This document shows, in pieces, positions 24,314 to 37,286 of a stretch of 64,000 nucleotides of DNA. The first letter of the stretch is position 1. Every line of letters starts with the position of its first letter. The DNA lies in the NCBI GenBank assembly GCA_026874595.1, contig CM049318.1, forward strand, positions 51,054,750-51,118,749, in the 5' to 3' direction. Below the pieces are notes generated by a model, which was not told the DNA's origin, did not search any database, and saw nothing but the letters and a program-made list of their open reading frames with translations. Origin of the DNA: Sipunculus nudus (lineage: Eukaryota > Annelida > Sipuncula > Golfingiida > Sipunculidae). A program made the translations under genes and the position numbers.

Positions 24314-26232
24314 TTGAGTCTGTTCCAAGACAAAGATTCAGAATATATGTCATTTCCCTCAATATTCTATGGACAAAGGAGAATAGACAATGCTGAAAGA
24401 AAAACTTCTGTTCCTTACAGTGACATTTGCCAATGGGAACCCAGATCACTTGATCGCAGAGTTGCTCCAAATGTTCCAAATCTTTTCTACAAAATGAAGA
24501 AATTACAAATAGAACAAATTACAGGAAAGGTTAGCCTAGCAATTCGTCGAATCAAAACTAAGGGGAAGAAATATTCTGTCCAGGATGTCTTGAATGAAAA
24601 CAAAGTTCATGAGTTGACAAGGTTGGATAAGGGCTACAGAATTTTAAAATCCATACGAGGCTCTCCTCCATATTTTGAAGCATGTAAAAAACACCTCTTT
24701 GCAATGATTAGACAACTAGGATTGCCAACATGGTTTATATCTCTATCAGCTGCAGACACACATTGGGAAGACCTACTGATCATCCTTGGTAAACTGATTG
24801 ATGGCAAAACGTATTCAAGTGATGATATCAGGCAAATGGATTGGATAAATAAAACACGCTTGGTTAAGGCAGATCCTATAACCTGTGTGAGGTATTTTGA
24901 TCATAGAGTTCATTCCTTCATTCACACCATCTTACAGAGTGCACATTCACCTCTTGGAAAGCATAAAGATTTTTTTACAGGGTTGAATTTCAGCAGCGTG
25001 GCTCTCCACATGTTCATATGCTTATGTGGATTGAGAATGCACCCATATATGGTCAACATGAAGATGGTACTGTCACCAAATACATTGATGAGCATGTTAT
25101 CTGCTCCAAGAATGATGAGGACCATCAAGATCTGATAAGTCTACAAACACACAGACACTCCAGGTCTTGCAGAAAGAATGGAAAGCCAATTTGTCGTTTT
25201 AACTTTCCATTACCACCCATGCCAGAAACTAAAATCCTCACACGTCATAAGATTGAAGTTGATGAAAAACACAGGCAGAACTACCAGAAGACCTCTCAGG
25301 CACTAGCAAGCTTAAATGTTGACAATGACCAATCATTTAATGATTTCCTAAACTCTCTAGAACTCTCTCTAGATGACTACTACATGGCCTTACGTACTTC
25401 CATTAAAGGTCCAAAAGTATTCCTCAAAAGGTCACCGTCTGAAATAAAAACGAATGGATACATGAGACTTTTGTTTACTGTATGGAAAGCAAACCATGAT
25501 CTTCAGTTTATACTTGATCCTAATGCATGTGCAACATACATAGTTTCCTATGTTAGCATAAGTCAAAGGGGAATGAGTGCTTTGTTAGATGCCGCCTGCA
25601 AAGAAGCTAGAAAAGGGTGAAAAACACTCAGGCAGCAGGTGAGAGATATGGGAAATCAATTTTTAAATGCTGTGGAAATAAGTGCTCAGGAAGCAGCATA
25701 TTTGGTATTACAACTTCCAATGACAAGAGCCACCAGGGATGTAATATTTGTACCCACTGCCCCTCCAGATGAAAGAACTTTTCTACTCAAGATTAAAGAA
25801 CAGCTCGAACATCTGCCACAAGAGTCAACTGACATAGCAGCAAATAATATCATTGACAGATATTCGAAGCGACCAAAAGCATTTGAAAATTGGTGTCTGA
25901 CTGACTTTGCATCTCAGATTAATATAAAATACCCATCAGAGGGAGTAGCTGATGCATTCCATGACAACATGGATGAAGATAATGTCTATGATCAAAATGA
26001 AGTAAACGCTGATATAAACACAGGAGAAAAGCTCAGCGTCACTTTACCAAATGGGACAACATATACTCGAAGACAAGTTCCAAGAGTTCTACGATGTGTT
26101 CGTTATACTGAGAAAATAGACCCTGAAAACTGCTTTCGTGAAAGGCTACTTTTGTTCACATTGTGGAGAGATGAAACAAAAGACCTTTTAAATGGTTCAC
26201 TCACATACTCGGAACAATATAACAAAAAATAA
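24314..26232 (+). pseudogene. Helentron Helitron-like N domain and HUH Rep
   Basis: PSIFYGQRR, then LGLPTWFISLSAADTHWEDLL and DPITCVRYFDHRVHSF form the typical Helitron-like N domain. After a frame change near 24975 the Rep motif QQRGSPHVHMLMW carries the HUH pair HVH at 25009-25017. Further on, YIVSYVSISQRGMS corresponds to the tyrosine motif; in relatives I remember, a Lys follows the second Tyr segment (YVSKSQRGM), and here it is Ile, which may be inactivating. A TGA at 25618-25620 interrupts the frame, and NQFLNAVEISAQEAAYLVLQ follows. Rep nicks and joins DNA during rolling-circle transposition. Confidence 0.85.
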
Positions 26233-27895
26233 TACAAATTGAATTCAAAAGAAAACAGTATGAGCACAATGCAGATGTTCTGCAAGAAGCACAGGACCAA
26301 GCTGAGAATGACCATGAAACTGAATATGCACATATAGCTCCTACAACAGAACATGCAGAGAATGAAGATGCAATTCAACACCCAGTTCCGAGTGAGGAAT
26401 TTGCTTTTTTTGACCCAGAAAGGTCAGATCATCTGAGAAACTATGATTTGACAACTGATCTTGGACTGCCACCAAGAACCACTACACAAGAACCATTAAC
26501 ATTGCCTGGTAGAATACCTGATGGAGAGTACAAACAGTTAATACAGGGTCTAAATGAGAAACAACTCACAGTCTTCAAACACATTATTAAACATATAAAA
26601 TGTTCAACAATACATTTAGTCCTTACCGGTGGGGCAGGTGTTGGAAATCAGTTCTGCTCAGAGCTCTCTTTCAAGCCTTGCATCGTCACTTATGTGGGAC
26701 TGAAGGTGAAAATCCATTGGACTGCAATATATTGATTACTGCACCTACAGGAAAGGCTGCTTACAATGTTCAAGGATCCACATTGCATAATGCTTTTCGA
26801 ATTGATCCAAATAAAGGATTTGATTACAGAAAATTGTCATCTGACATCCTGAATACACTGCGGACACAGTACAGGTACCTTCAGATATTAATGATTGATG
26901 AAGTAAGCATGGTAGGAAACCGCATGTTCAATTTCGAAAATTTGCGGCTCCAAGAAATTAAAGGCAACAAAGAACCATTTGGTGGCATCCATGTAATTGT
27001 TATTGGAGACCTCTTATAACTTCAACCAGTAATGGACAATTGGATTTTCAAGACCTAATCTGATAATGACGGACCTCTTGCACTCAACCTTTGGGTAGAC
27101 ACTTTTCATATGTAAGAGCTAACTGAAATCATGCTGCGAAAAAATGATCGTGATTTTGCAGAACTTTTGAACAGTCTACGTGAAGGACAACACACACAAG
27201 CTGACATTGATACCCTAAAATCGTGTCTTGTTGGTGCTAAAAGTTCATATCCCTCAAGAACTACTCATTTATTTACAAACAACACCAGTGTGGACAATCA
27301 TAATATGCAAATTTTCCAGTGTACAAACACAACTTAAGTTATAATTACAGCTGTTGACACAGTAGTAACAGATGTGACAGAAGATGTGAAGAAAGATGTA
27401 CTTTCAAGAATACCAGATAACCCATCAAAAACTTCAGGCCTGCTGAAAACGCTTCAGATTGCTGTTGGTTTACCATATGATATCACCTGCAATGTTGCAG
27501 TTCAAGATGGAATCACAAACGGTTGTTCTTGTATATTGAAGAACATACACTACCTGCATATCAGATCTGTACCCAGTATTCTTTGGGTTCAGTTTGAAGA
27601 TTCAAACATTGGCTCAGACACCAGGAGAAATTATCATGCCTTTTAGACTCCAGCTATATCAAAAGAATGGACCCCACTTTTTTTCACCAAGCGCACATTT
27701 CACACAGGCAGGAGACATATACTGGTAACTCGTTGTCAGTTCCCAATAAAAATTGGTGCTGCAAAAACAATATGGAAGGCACAAGGCAGTTCTCTTGACC
27801 AGGTGGTTGTGGATATGACAAGTACCAGAAAACTGAGGCATGCACATTATGTTGCATTTAGCAGGGCAAGAGTTATGGATGGCTTGCATATATAA
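26233..27895 (+). pseudogene. Helentron Pif1-type helicase domain
   Basis: Motifs in order: LTGGAGVG (Walker A), broken at 26641-26655 by a 1-bp deletion that splits GVG from KSVLLRAL; motif Ia ITAPTGKAAYNVQGSTLHNAF; Walker B ILMIDEVSMVG; motif III VIVIGDLL followed by TAA (27017-27019) where Gln is expected before LQPV; motif V AKTIWKAQGSSLDQVVVD; motif VI HYVAFSRARVMDGLHI. Several other stops lie between. A 5'-3' helicase of this kind unwinds DNA for the Rep. Confidence 0.88.
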
Positions 27896-28015
27896 AATTT
27901 AGATGAAAACAAAATATCAACTGATCCCCAGGTGACAAATGAAATGGCCAGACTGCGTAGTGTTGCTAAACTTGCTCTTAATTTCATACCACCAACATCT
28001 GTACCAACTGATACA

Positions 28016-28690
28016 CTCAAGATAGTATACCATAACACAAGATCTCTTCATTTGCATTTCCAAAGATGTGATTTCTGATTGTCATATCCTTAATACTCAT
28101 ATCATTGCTTTGGCTGAAACTCGTTTGTGTTCTTTGGATACTGATGATTCATATTCTATCCCAAATTTCCAGTTGATCCGAAATGATCATCAAATAACAG
28201 GTTCTACATGTCAATCAAAAGACCACACTATGGATTAGCTTTCTATGTGCACAAAAACCTCTGCCCATTCATTCAAGTGCATCATCAGTCTAATGTAAAC
28301 ATTGATGCATCTGTATTGTTGATAAATACTCCAAGGTCTTCCTTACAACTGATTAGTTTGTACAGATCACCTCAGTCAAAACTGTCTGACTTAAAATCAA
28401 AGCTTTCCCAGCTTATGGCACATGTTAATATCAAAGAACCATTGTTAGTAATAGGAGATTTCAATATAGATGTTAGTAAACAAAACAATATATCAGCCTT
28501 GAATGATCTTTCACATCTTCTGCACTCTCAGCAACTTGTAACAGAAAAGACAACTGATTGTGAAAGTCTGATTGATCTTGTATTTTCAAACTTCCCTGAT
28601 GCTACAACTTCAACAATAGAGGCCCCATGGTCTGATCATAAAATCTTGACTATTGTTCCAACAACTGTTTTCCAGATTCATCTTGATTGA
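28016..28690 (+). pseudogene. Helentron C-terminal AP-type endonuclease domain
   Basis: The helicase frame runs straight into VYHNTRSLHLHF, the start of an exonuclease/endonuclease/phosphatase-type domain. Then come IIALAETRL, SLYRSPQ, LLVIGDFNID, LIDLVFSN and WSDHK, so Asn, Glu, Tyr/Arg, Asp/Asn and Asp/His active-site positions are all visible. Two frame changes (near 28065 and 28205) break it. This domain resembles CR1-type LINE endonucleases, which fits the accepted view that Helentrons captured it from a non-LTR element. Confidence 0.85.
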
Positions 28691-29564
28691 TAATTTTGAT
28701 ATTAGTTCACAATGACATTGAATCTAATTTCATAGTAATGGTATAAAATTTGATACTATTTTAGACAAACTTAAAATTACCCAAAATGAAATTGCTGTTG
28801 ATATGGACAATTTGATGTCTTTCATATATTGTTCTAATGTGTAATTCAGAATCTATGCACGCAATGCACAAGACAGAAATCTCTTATTTGAGTAAGATAC
28901 AGTTAAACAACTAGGCAATTTCTAATTAACAATCCATGCACATCATGCAGAAGACATGACCTAATTTGTTTAAGATCCAGGTGGTACTTCTAAACATTAC
29001 TTGGAAATCTGAAATAATGTCAGTATCACCTATATTCTGTGAGCTTTGTGAAACTGTTATGAAGTAGTTACTGTAATTATTGGTAATAACGAAATCCTGA
29101 CATACACGTATCATCAGAAGATATCAGAGATTGATTAAGCCTGACTTTCAGACAGGCAGAGAAATGCTTTGTCCAGGAGTTAAATTAAAAAAGAGAACTG
29201 AAGTAACCAACCAGTCATTTAGCCTCCCCCATAATGTTTTCATATTGACCTGCAGTGGACAGGAATCATAATCCGCTGATATTACTTTGACTTGGACCTG
29301 CCAGTGCATTATTATAAATGTTGTTCAGATCGTGATACTTGTTATGTATAATCTCATGTGAGATGAGTACTAACACATTTGATTTGCTCATCTCAGAATA
29401 GAACTGTTTAATCCATGTGATTTCGGTTAACATAGATCCTAATGTTATCACTGACATACTTTTCCTAACATACAAGATTCCTAAGAGTATGGAAAAAGTA
29501 AATACAATGCCCAAAGTAAATTTGTGGCATTTAATAATATGTCAAATGTGTATGTTGTTAGATA

Positions 29565-29613
<49 letters not shown>

Positions 29614-29716
29614 CAGTGAACTCGTATATATTTTTTCTCTAGCGTCTATAACTGGTCCCTGCAGGCCCTAAGCACAGACTAGCCCAGACTTCTAGGCTGT
29701 GAATAAGACTTCCCAT

Positions 29717-29786
29717 CATCATATTTGTCTTGAAACATTGTCATCCACATGCATCATATTTGTCTTGAAACATTGTCATCCACATG
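29717..29786. repeat. 35-bp direct tandem duplication
   Basis: CATCATATTTGTCTTGAAAC plus the next 15 bases occurs twice back to back (29717-29751 and 29752-29786) without visible differences, implying a recent duplication. Confidence 0.92.
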
Positions 29787-30929
29787 CATCAGTAACTGTA
29801 GGTGATATCAGTTTTACCTCCCCATCCAATCTGATATCAAAACAAAATGGTTTTAGCACTCAGCAGTTGGACAAAAAACTTCTAACAGGTTCTTGGGTTT
29901 CCTGGTAACAGAAAAGGTCACTGTTACCCATTTCTAAGGACTACTAATAAAATTTGCGGTTTTTTTTTGCGCTCTAGCTGTCATTTTGCTCATTGTTGAA
30001 CATTCCTTGAATTCAGCTGAGCGTCATGGCCCATGGGCCCCCAGTTATTTATATAACACATATTGTCCCATTTTTTTTTTATTTAAAAATACTTTCTGCA
30101 CGTTTACTTGTTCATGTGTGGACTTGAAAAATAGGACGTTTCTGGAAAACGTCATCCTTCCGCCAGAGATCGTTTCTACTCAAAACCACTGTGAGCACGA
30201 GTCTACGCTGTGTGTGTATGGCTGGCTGCATACCGATCACCTGAATATGTTAATAAGGTGAGAGGCCACATAAGACCAGCAAAATACAGATTCAAACTTC
30301 GAATTAACTATTAAAAATGAATCTATACTGTTTTCCTAACGGATTTTATTATGAATTATAAAAAAAAGTATTCACCAATTGACCGTACAGGTAATGCTTT
30401 CGAATAAAAGACCATGTTTTAAGTCTATATCGTGTTTATTTGTAACCTGCCCTGTTACAGTTCGTCCGGGTAGCACGTGTAGAGTTAACGCATCATACAC
30501 ACATTTAATCAGTCATGTAATCAAGGAGGGAAACGATTTGAGCCCGTGGCTCGATTCATGTCAAGAGGAGGAAGCGAAAGACATATATTCCACGAATTTC
30601 CTTGTAAACTTAATTTTTATTTACTCCATTTTTCATGCTGGCTTAACAAATTAAGTACATATACAGAATTGCATTCTGGTTTCGGACTACGTGACAGGGC
30701 AGTATGACACGCTCCTTTCACGATATATCCTAGTGTTATTGAACCGTAAATTCTAAATAATTTATATACTATGCATTATTTTGTGGTAAAATCTTGAAAA
30801 AAGAACCCTTGCGAAAATATGAGCGGGAGAAATCGTGAAATTTAACTTGGCAAATATGTCCCAAATCTTTAGACGAGCTGCAATCTCATATGCATATAAG
30901 TACTTCAAAATCGAGTGTAAAGGAGTGCA

Positions 30930-31016
30930 TATGAAAGCGGACGGAGCAGTCTCGCCAGTAAAGCTTGCTTTTCCAGCGAAGCCGTTGGGACCCCTGAGAA
31001 AAATGTTCGTGTAACA
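30930..31016 (+). mobile_element. tRNA-like SINE, second family, copy 2 (partial)
   Basis: AAAGCGGACGGAGCAG and AAGCTTGCTTTTCCAGCGAAG align with 10426-10475; the B-box half is deleted. It ends in GTGTAACA. Confidence 0.5.
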
Positions 31017-31160
31017 TATGGGGCTCGTCCAAAATGACGCCCGGAGAATGGTTGTTTTGGTAATTGGGTAATTACCGACACGTGATTGACGAAAAACGTG
31101 TCGCTCCTGGGTTAATTAACCTCTTCTTGAAAACAGAACGACATAAGACGGGTTGTGTTG

Positions 31161-31204
<44 letters not shown>

Positions 31205-31207
<3 letters not shown>

Positions 31208-31335
31208 ACTGAACTATCTCACTAGTGAAGCTTGCTTTTCAAGCTAAGCGTTCAGGACGCCTGACAAATGCACTGCCATCATGGATTCGAATAAGTGATC
31301 AGTCCTAATATTTTCCGCTTATGTTTAGGTAACAC
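31205..31335 (+). mobile_element. tRNA-like SINE, second family, copy 3
   Basis: GTGAAGCTTGCTTTTCAAGC aligns with the other two copies, and GGATTCGAATAAG is B-box-like. It begins directly after a TG array and ends near GGTAACA. Confidence 0.5.
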
Positions 31336-33262
31336 ACGTAATCGTTTCAATAGCGGGAAAACGGACAAATTCTTCGAATTTGCAATGACTATGATTTACG
31401 GTGGTCGATTAAAAAGAGTGCAAAACACCACCAGAAAAAAAATCCCCAGTTCAGCTAGGCTGTGACAGCTGGCGCTGACGACTTTCCTGGGATTCACTCT
31501 AGAAGCCGATAATGTACAACGAGAGTGGATTAGTTATTTAATTTCCCGTCAGTTGACAGAAGCTGCGATTATGCCACGTGAGGTTTGGTATTGCTACATA
31601 GCGTACGTAAAGCATACTGTTTCAGCTAGCTCGTGCGTCATCCTTTCGCCAAATGTCGGTTAAATCTTAACGAACCTCCTTCAATTTTGAATTGTGTTAT
31701 TCTGGATTACTTTTTTCACTGTATACCTTCAAAATCCAAATTTGTTATATTTCAAGGAAACACCTTCCGTTTACATGTAACATGAGCATGCTTACAATAT
31801 ATTACCTATTCCGTGAAGTTCTTACCACAAAAACACCCATGTTCATAATATTTGCCTTGAAATAATTCTTTTCGAATATGTTAGAACAGACTACATTCAT
31901 CCCTTTCCTAGAGTCATGCCTACGCCATGTGTGTATGTGGAAGCCTCGGCGTGTTGTTGACCGATGGTTTCAAAGTAACATATCCTGACCAGCATAGTCG
32001 TACTCTTGTGAGTCCAATTCTTCACAGTGTAAATGCGCATCTGTACTGGTTAACTGTTATACTGTCGACATGCGCTTAATGTACATGTGTCATACAATAG
32101 AACATGTATATACTGCATGGCCAAAGCAGTTATAGGACGTGTACGCTCCATAGGTGAGGTCATGGGAGGTGTACCTTCAGTTACATAAGCTGTATAATAT
32201 AGTGTACGGTTTTTCCCACAGATAAAATAAAGTAACTCAGCAATTTAAGTTTTAAGTCACAGAATGACCCAAAGGGCTGTCCAAATTTGGAATGGTTATT
32301 ATTAATGGGCCAAAACCTATTTAAAACTACTTTACCATGCATAGGGTTGACATATTAATGAGTCAGTCCAAATATAGATCCATGGTAATATAGGGAAATA
32401 ACGGAGTCTTTTCCATCCGAGTATGAGTCTATGTTCAAGTCTTTCATGTTCGAGGCCAAGTCCACCTTTTTCGACTCTGTGTCATTTACAACCTTAGCTC
32501 AATACAAGTCCAATTATCGAAAGAAATTTAAAATAGAACTTTGAGATTATGCTGTGCATTTTGATGTTACTTTATTCTTTTTATTTGAATGTTTAATTAC
32601 ATTACACCCCGATGGAGAACTGAAGCTTGGTCTTATTTTTTTTATATTCTGTTACATCTATAAGTCATAAAGTATATATTACTGCTTGACTCGAAATGGA
32701 CCAAAAACTATCAGTTTACAGTTTCTAAACTATATCAGCAAATTTTAAAAAAATGTTATGTGAATGAATAAATTTGAACATAGGTTTCAATATTTTTTTT
32801 TCCTAACAAGGGTATTGATGTCAGGGTATCTGTTTACACTGCATATTGGCCATCCAAGAAATATAACTATTGTTATGCGAATACAGGCAAATATATTTCA
32901 CTAACAAATATCTTAATCAGCAAGAGTACTTAAGTCTGGGGTTTTTTTTGCAATAAGGAGACTTAGATAATGTAGGTGACGTAAGCCATGGTGCATCTCT
33001 GTGTCAATATGGTAACCATTATGACGTCACAATTGTAACAATGGTTTCAAAGCCCGCTACTGGGCTTAAGTCCTGTGAAATGTTGTTGGCCCCAACTTTG
33101 TATGATTTATTTTAATACAGCTTAATATATTATTGACATTATCAGCCCCAAAATACCATGACAATATGGTCCAACGGCCATGTTTCACTCATAAATTTTA
33201 GGGGGTTGATCGGTGGTATGACCCAGTAACGTACTCTTGTGTGTCCGGTTCGGCGCAGTGTG

Positions 33263-33284
33263 TATGAATGATCACAAGGCGACA
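33263..33284 (+). promoter_or_regulatory. 22-bp block upstream of TLCD3 copy B
   Basis: Identical to 6871-6892 upstream of copy A (see that entry). Confidence 0.4.
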
Positions 33285-34059
33285 AACTTTGAGGCTATGC
33301 GGAGTTGTCAAAACATAAAGACTACCTTTTCTTTGCTTTTAGCTGAGGGAACGCTCTGACCTTGCCGCTTTGGTTGATCGTAACCAACCCTGGGGTGTTG
33401 GATTTGCTAAACATTTTATTATGAAGTTAATTACCATCTTTATTTATTTAACATCTTTATGTTACCATGAGGCCGCCACGCTGTTCTTAAAACGTTTGGT
33501 ACTACGCCTGCGCCTGCAGACCGACTATGTGACGTCATTAGAAGTTAGCGGCAGGTGAGAGACCACCCAAATCATGACTCTCACTTCAGGCATTAACCTG
33601 GGTTACGGTTGGTATATTTAATAACTGGGTATGAAGTGTTTAATTGTTTTCAATTAATTACCTCAATATTTTAATTTCAACAGCATCGTCACCGCCATAC
33701 AAGGGGTCCTCGCCTTTTTGTTGGGCATGAAGACATTCGTGATCTCGGATTACGAGATCTCCACTACAAGGTGAACTTTACTTTTAATCAGATATCCATT
33801 TTGATTTTAATCAGACTCACCATTTTTGTGAAGCATATGTGATTTTTTTGGATGTATGAGTTTTTTTTGTACAATCTGTTTTTAAACACGGTACATACGC
33901 AAATGTTGACAAACACAAAAAAAAACCTTAAGTGTTTGGTTTCATATGTGCAGAAGTTGAAAATTCAATAGAAGTCACTAGTTACAAATCGTACTTTGAA
34001 ACACTGTGGTTCGTCTTACTTGCCGTCAGACAAATGTGGGGCACGGCCTTCATATTAAG

Positions 34060-34180
34060 CCTTCAGAGCGCTAACTCTAGGTGAGCACTGACCGTGAAAC
34101 ATCTCACCGCCTCAGTCGAGCATCGAACTCATGATCTTATGCCCTGAGTTCTTAGACCACAAAAGCCGGTAGAGTAATTC
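34060..34180 (-). mobile_element. tRNA-derived SINE
   Basis: On the minus strand, TGGTCTAAGAACTCAGGGC is followed by a B-box-like GAGTTCGATGCTC and then GGTGAGATGTTTCACGGTC. It lies in intron 3 of TLCD3 copy B. Ends are approximate. Confidence 0.5.
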
Positions 34181-35067
34181 TACCCACATACTTCACTTGC
34201 GCTAATTAGGAAATAAGCCAGATATAGTGTGTCATACGCCACATCAGGACTTTAAGTAAGCCGCTTCGGGACTTCTAATTTTCAAGATCTGAAGGGTATA
34301 TGCCCCATATCCAATATCCTTTACTTTTACATCCTAACTGAATTACACTTAATCTGTTTCATATAGAGGCAGTTAAAAACAATGAACAGGGCTCTCAATA
34401 GTTAGATATATTGAAGTGGTAATTTTTAGAGAATTCTAATGGGTGGCGATCAGCGTTAGATTTTGAAGGGATGTTTAATATATATTTAATTTTTTGAACA
34501 TACTTTGTCATTATAATAATACTTTATTAGAGTCATTTAAAGCACCGTGTTAACACAGTTGACTAATTTTTAAGGTGGTCAGAAATGATCAGTGACAAAC
34601 ACAAGAGCCAACTTTTATTCCCTTCTCTCCAGAGGAGAGAAATTGTGGACCCTAAAAACCGAGCGTCCGAATGAGATATCAGCGTCACATACGCTAGCTC
34701 CCGCGTTCTTGAAAACTCAATAAGCTTACTAATTCAACAATGTCATCTTCAACTCTTTCAGGTCCTGGTCCGCTGCTCTAGTTCTGTTATGGACGCACGC
34801 TTATTTTGTACACGATATTTGGGCTAAAATACGAATCTGCAAACACAGACATTACGAAGACTACTTCTGCTAAAGCAGAAAAGCTGATTTTCTTTCACCA
34901 TTTTTTGTGTATATGCGGGTTTCCATTTGCTTATGTAAGTATGATCGATTATATACGCTATTTCAAAGCTATAGCTTTAGATGTTTCCACGTTCGCGTAA
35001 CTGCAGGAATAATCGCTCATATTAATTTGTAACTCTGGTGTTTTGAGGTGTTCGTCAGCGGTTATAT

Positions 35068-35123
35068 CAGGAGCGGATGTGTGTGTGCGGGGGGGGGGGG
35101 GGGAGGGGGGGGATCCACCCCTG
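35068..35123. mobile_element. Minimal hAT-like remnant with G runs
   Basis: CAGGAGCGGAT at the left and GGATCCACCCCTG at the right form short inverted ends around a GT stretch and long G runs, only 56 bp in all. This looks like an internal-deletion derivative of the family seen at 39337-39849. Confidence 0.4.
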
Positions 35124-37054
35124 TATATGCGTATTTATATGCGCCTATTCGTCAACTCAGGGATTCAGGGTAAAATGGCGTCGCGCCAGGGGTGGGTTAT
35201 AGGCTATATCTCAAGTCACCCTTGAACTGAAGACCAGTCTTGAAGACCGAGTCTTGATAAGTCAGGTTTAAATATGCAAGACTGTATGAAAACAGCCGCT
35301 GAACATTCGATTGTTATGGTAACCAAGGACAGGTCCCGGGCTGTTTTGACAGGGTTTTGAGAGACGATACTCTAGTATTATACCGGTTATTAAATATTGT
35401 ACTACAATTATTAAATACTGTATTACTATACTTGGATGATCATGAGAACACTGGAGTTTCCAGTAATAATTCACCCAAACAGTGACATTTTCTTCATAAG
35501 ATCGGCCTAGCATTTTATGACAGCTGGGAGCTGTATTTCAACCCGCACGCGCATTGAAATAGACAAGCAAAAACGACCGCTCGTTTAGGGGGACGATCGG
35601 TGTTAAATTTGATTGAGATGTTGAGTGGACACCTGCAGTGTCAGACTTTTGAAAATGGCTGATTGTTAAAGCACCATTTTTAACAAAACACATTTGTTGT
35701 AAGCTCATATTATGGTAAAATAATACGTTTGTTGTCATTTTTAAGTTTGACATTAAAGTTTGCTTTACTCACTCCCTTTTAAATTTTGGTTCATCACCGA
35801 TGTGAAAATTGTTGTTTACGGTAAAGGTCTGACAATGCCTACTTACCAATCATTCCGCCAGATGTCGTTTCAACTAAAAAAAAAACGAACAGCTTTTGTT
35901 TGGGCACTAAGGGGTGATCGAAACTATTTGTCTCAACTGTCAAGCCACCGAAAATCAAGCTATGGTGCATTGTGGGTGTCAGATTTTGACTCCAATAATC
36001 CCTAAATGGCAGAGTTGTACAGTTCGGGAGTCCGAGTCTGTACAGAGCAGCAAATTCAGTAGTCCATCTCTGGACCCTTGTGTCCTATGTTAGACCTGAT
36101 GGACGACACGTAGGGTCCATGGCACATCTGCCAAATCCTAAGAGCACCATCGTTACAAAATATGTAACGATGGGTTTGGGGTCCTCCGCTGAGATGACAG
36201 GCCTAATCGCTTACAAAAACTGAACCTGGCTTATCTAGAGAACCGTTACTAACCGTCTACAAGTTTGATTGTACTATCCTACTTCAAAAATATAATATTT
36301 TGATTCTTTTTCCTCACGGATCCTCTAAGACAGGCAGTCATGACCTGTTTACAATATGGAAGACCTACCGCGGTGCACTGTGGGACGGAATCGCACTCTC
36401 CATGCATATGAAAGCCTGCTGTATGTCTGCATTCACTGCAATCGGGCCGGACCCTAAGACCTTGAGATGGTATCCAGCATTCACGACCTCTTTATTGCCA
36501 AAAGGAAAAGCCTAATGATAGGAATGACTGGATCTGTTCATTATCTTAAGGAAAATACCTAGAAATCGATGCCATAAAGGTCTATTAGGCTTGCTGCTTT
36601 CCCTCATACAGATGTGGTCAATTTGATTATATTGTATCAATTGGAGTGTTTGCAACATTTCTATCTCTCTCTCTTTCTCTACCTCTCTCTTTCTCGTAAA
36701 TGACACTGGAAATGTATTTTTCCTCTCTTGTTAAATGACACTGGAAATGATTTTTTTTAACTGAAAACTGTACATTATCAAAATCACCTGAAATCGCTTT
36801 GTGTGTTTCTTCCTTCAATCCCCCTCCCCCAAGCTATATATAAACATGCATGGAACATATATAAAAAATGATTTATCCCGAATAAATATGAAAACATGAC
36901 ATTATAAATTTTTATCCATAAAAATTAAGCAAAAATAACGACTTATACTGGTAGGAATACACCATTTATTTATACATAGTCTATAATAAGGCATACTCAT
37001 CTTTGTGGGGATATAAAAATAAGTACAATCAAATGCGCATAAAAGCTAAAAATG

Positions 37055-37062
<8 letters not shown>

Positions 37063-37148
<86 letters not shown>

Positions 37149-37231
37149 GGTAGAGTTACCCTCCGTTGTAAAGTGCTCTATGGCCTACAGACTAGGCCAG
37201 AGCGGTATAACTCTGAAGAAAAACAACACTG

Positions 37232-37277
<46 letters not shown>
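37063..37277. repeat. TA and GA arrays flanking a dispersed repeat
   Basis: A TA array (about 37063-37095) runs into a GA array (37096-37147). The segment 37147-37234 (CTCTATGGCCTACAGACTAG and flanks, ending AAACAACACTGTAA) follows, then another TA array. The middle segment recurs inverted at 47135-47223, again next to a TA array, so the microsatellites travel with the repeat. Further TA arrays of this element lie near 38430-38478 and 38841-38881. Confidence 0.8.

Positions 37278-37286
<9 letters not shown>

Larger units (their letters stand above)
21645..28690 (+). mobile_element. Decayed Helentron (Helitron-like rolling-circle element)
   Basis: In order on one strand the region encodes a cysteine peptidase, a basic coiled-coil repeat, a Cys-rich N-terminal domain, a Helitron-like N domain with HUH Rep, a Pif1-type helicase and a C-terminal AP-type endonuclease. 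The endonuclease behind the helicase is the hallmark of Helentrons, as opposed to canonical Helitrons. The coding sequence is broken by at least six frame changes and about ten in-frame stops, so this copy cannot make the full protein. The termini (including the short 3' hairpin) were not identified; the coordinates cover only recognisable coding sequence. Confidence 0.9.
28691..33262. other. Intergenic, no gene recognised
   Basis: It holds a possible remnant of Helentron 3' sequence (28691-28850), a TA array (about 29570-29610), a 35-bp tandem duplication (29717-29786), a CTCGCGAAA repeat (30791-30853), two tRNA-like SINE copies and a TG array (about 31168-31205). CG-containing stretches at 30100-30640 have short open frames without recognisable domains. 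Confidence 0.5.

Noticed and set aside
26600-27019. Host Pif1 helicase gene
   Set aside because: The helicase sits between a Helitron Rep and an endonuclease on the same strand and is broken by stops, so it belongs to the transposon.
36300-36515. 71-codon frame present in both arms of the Mutator-like element (also minus strand 39974-40189)
   Set aside because: Both arms are near-identical DNA, so the frame is copied passively. It starts at TTG and shows no recognised domain.
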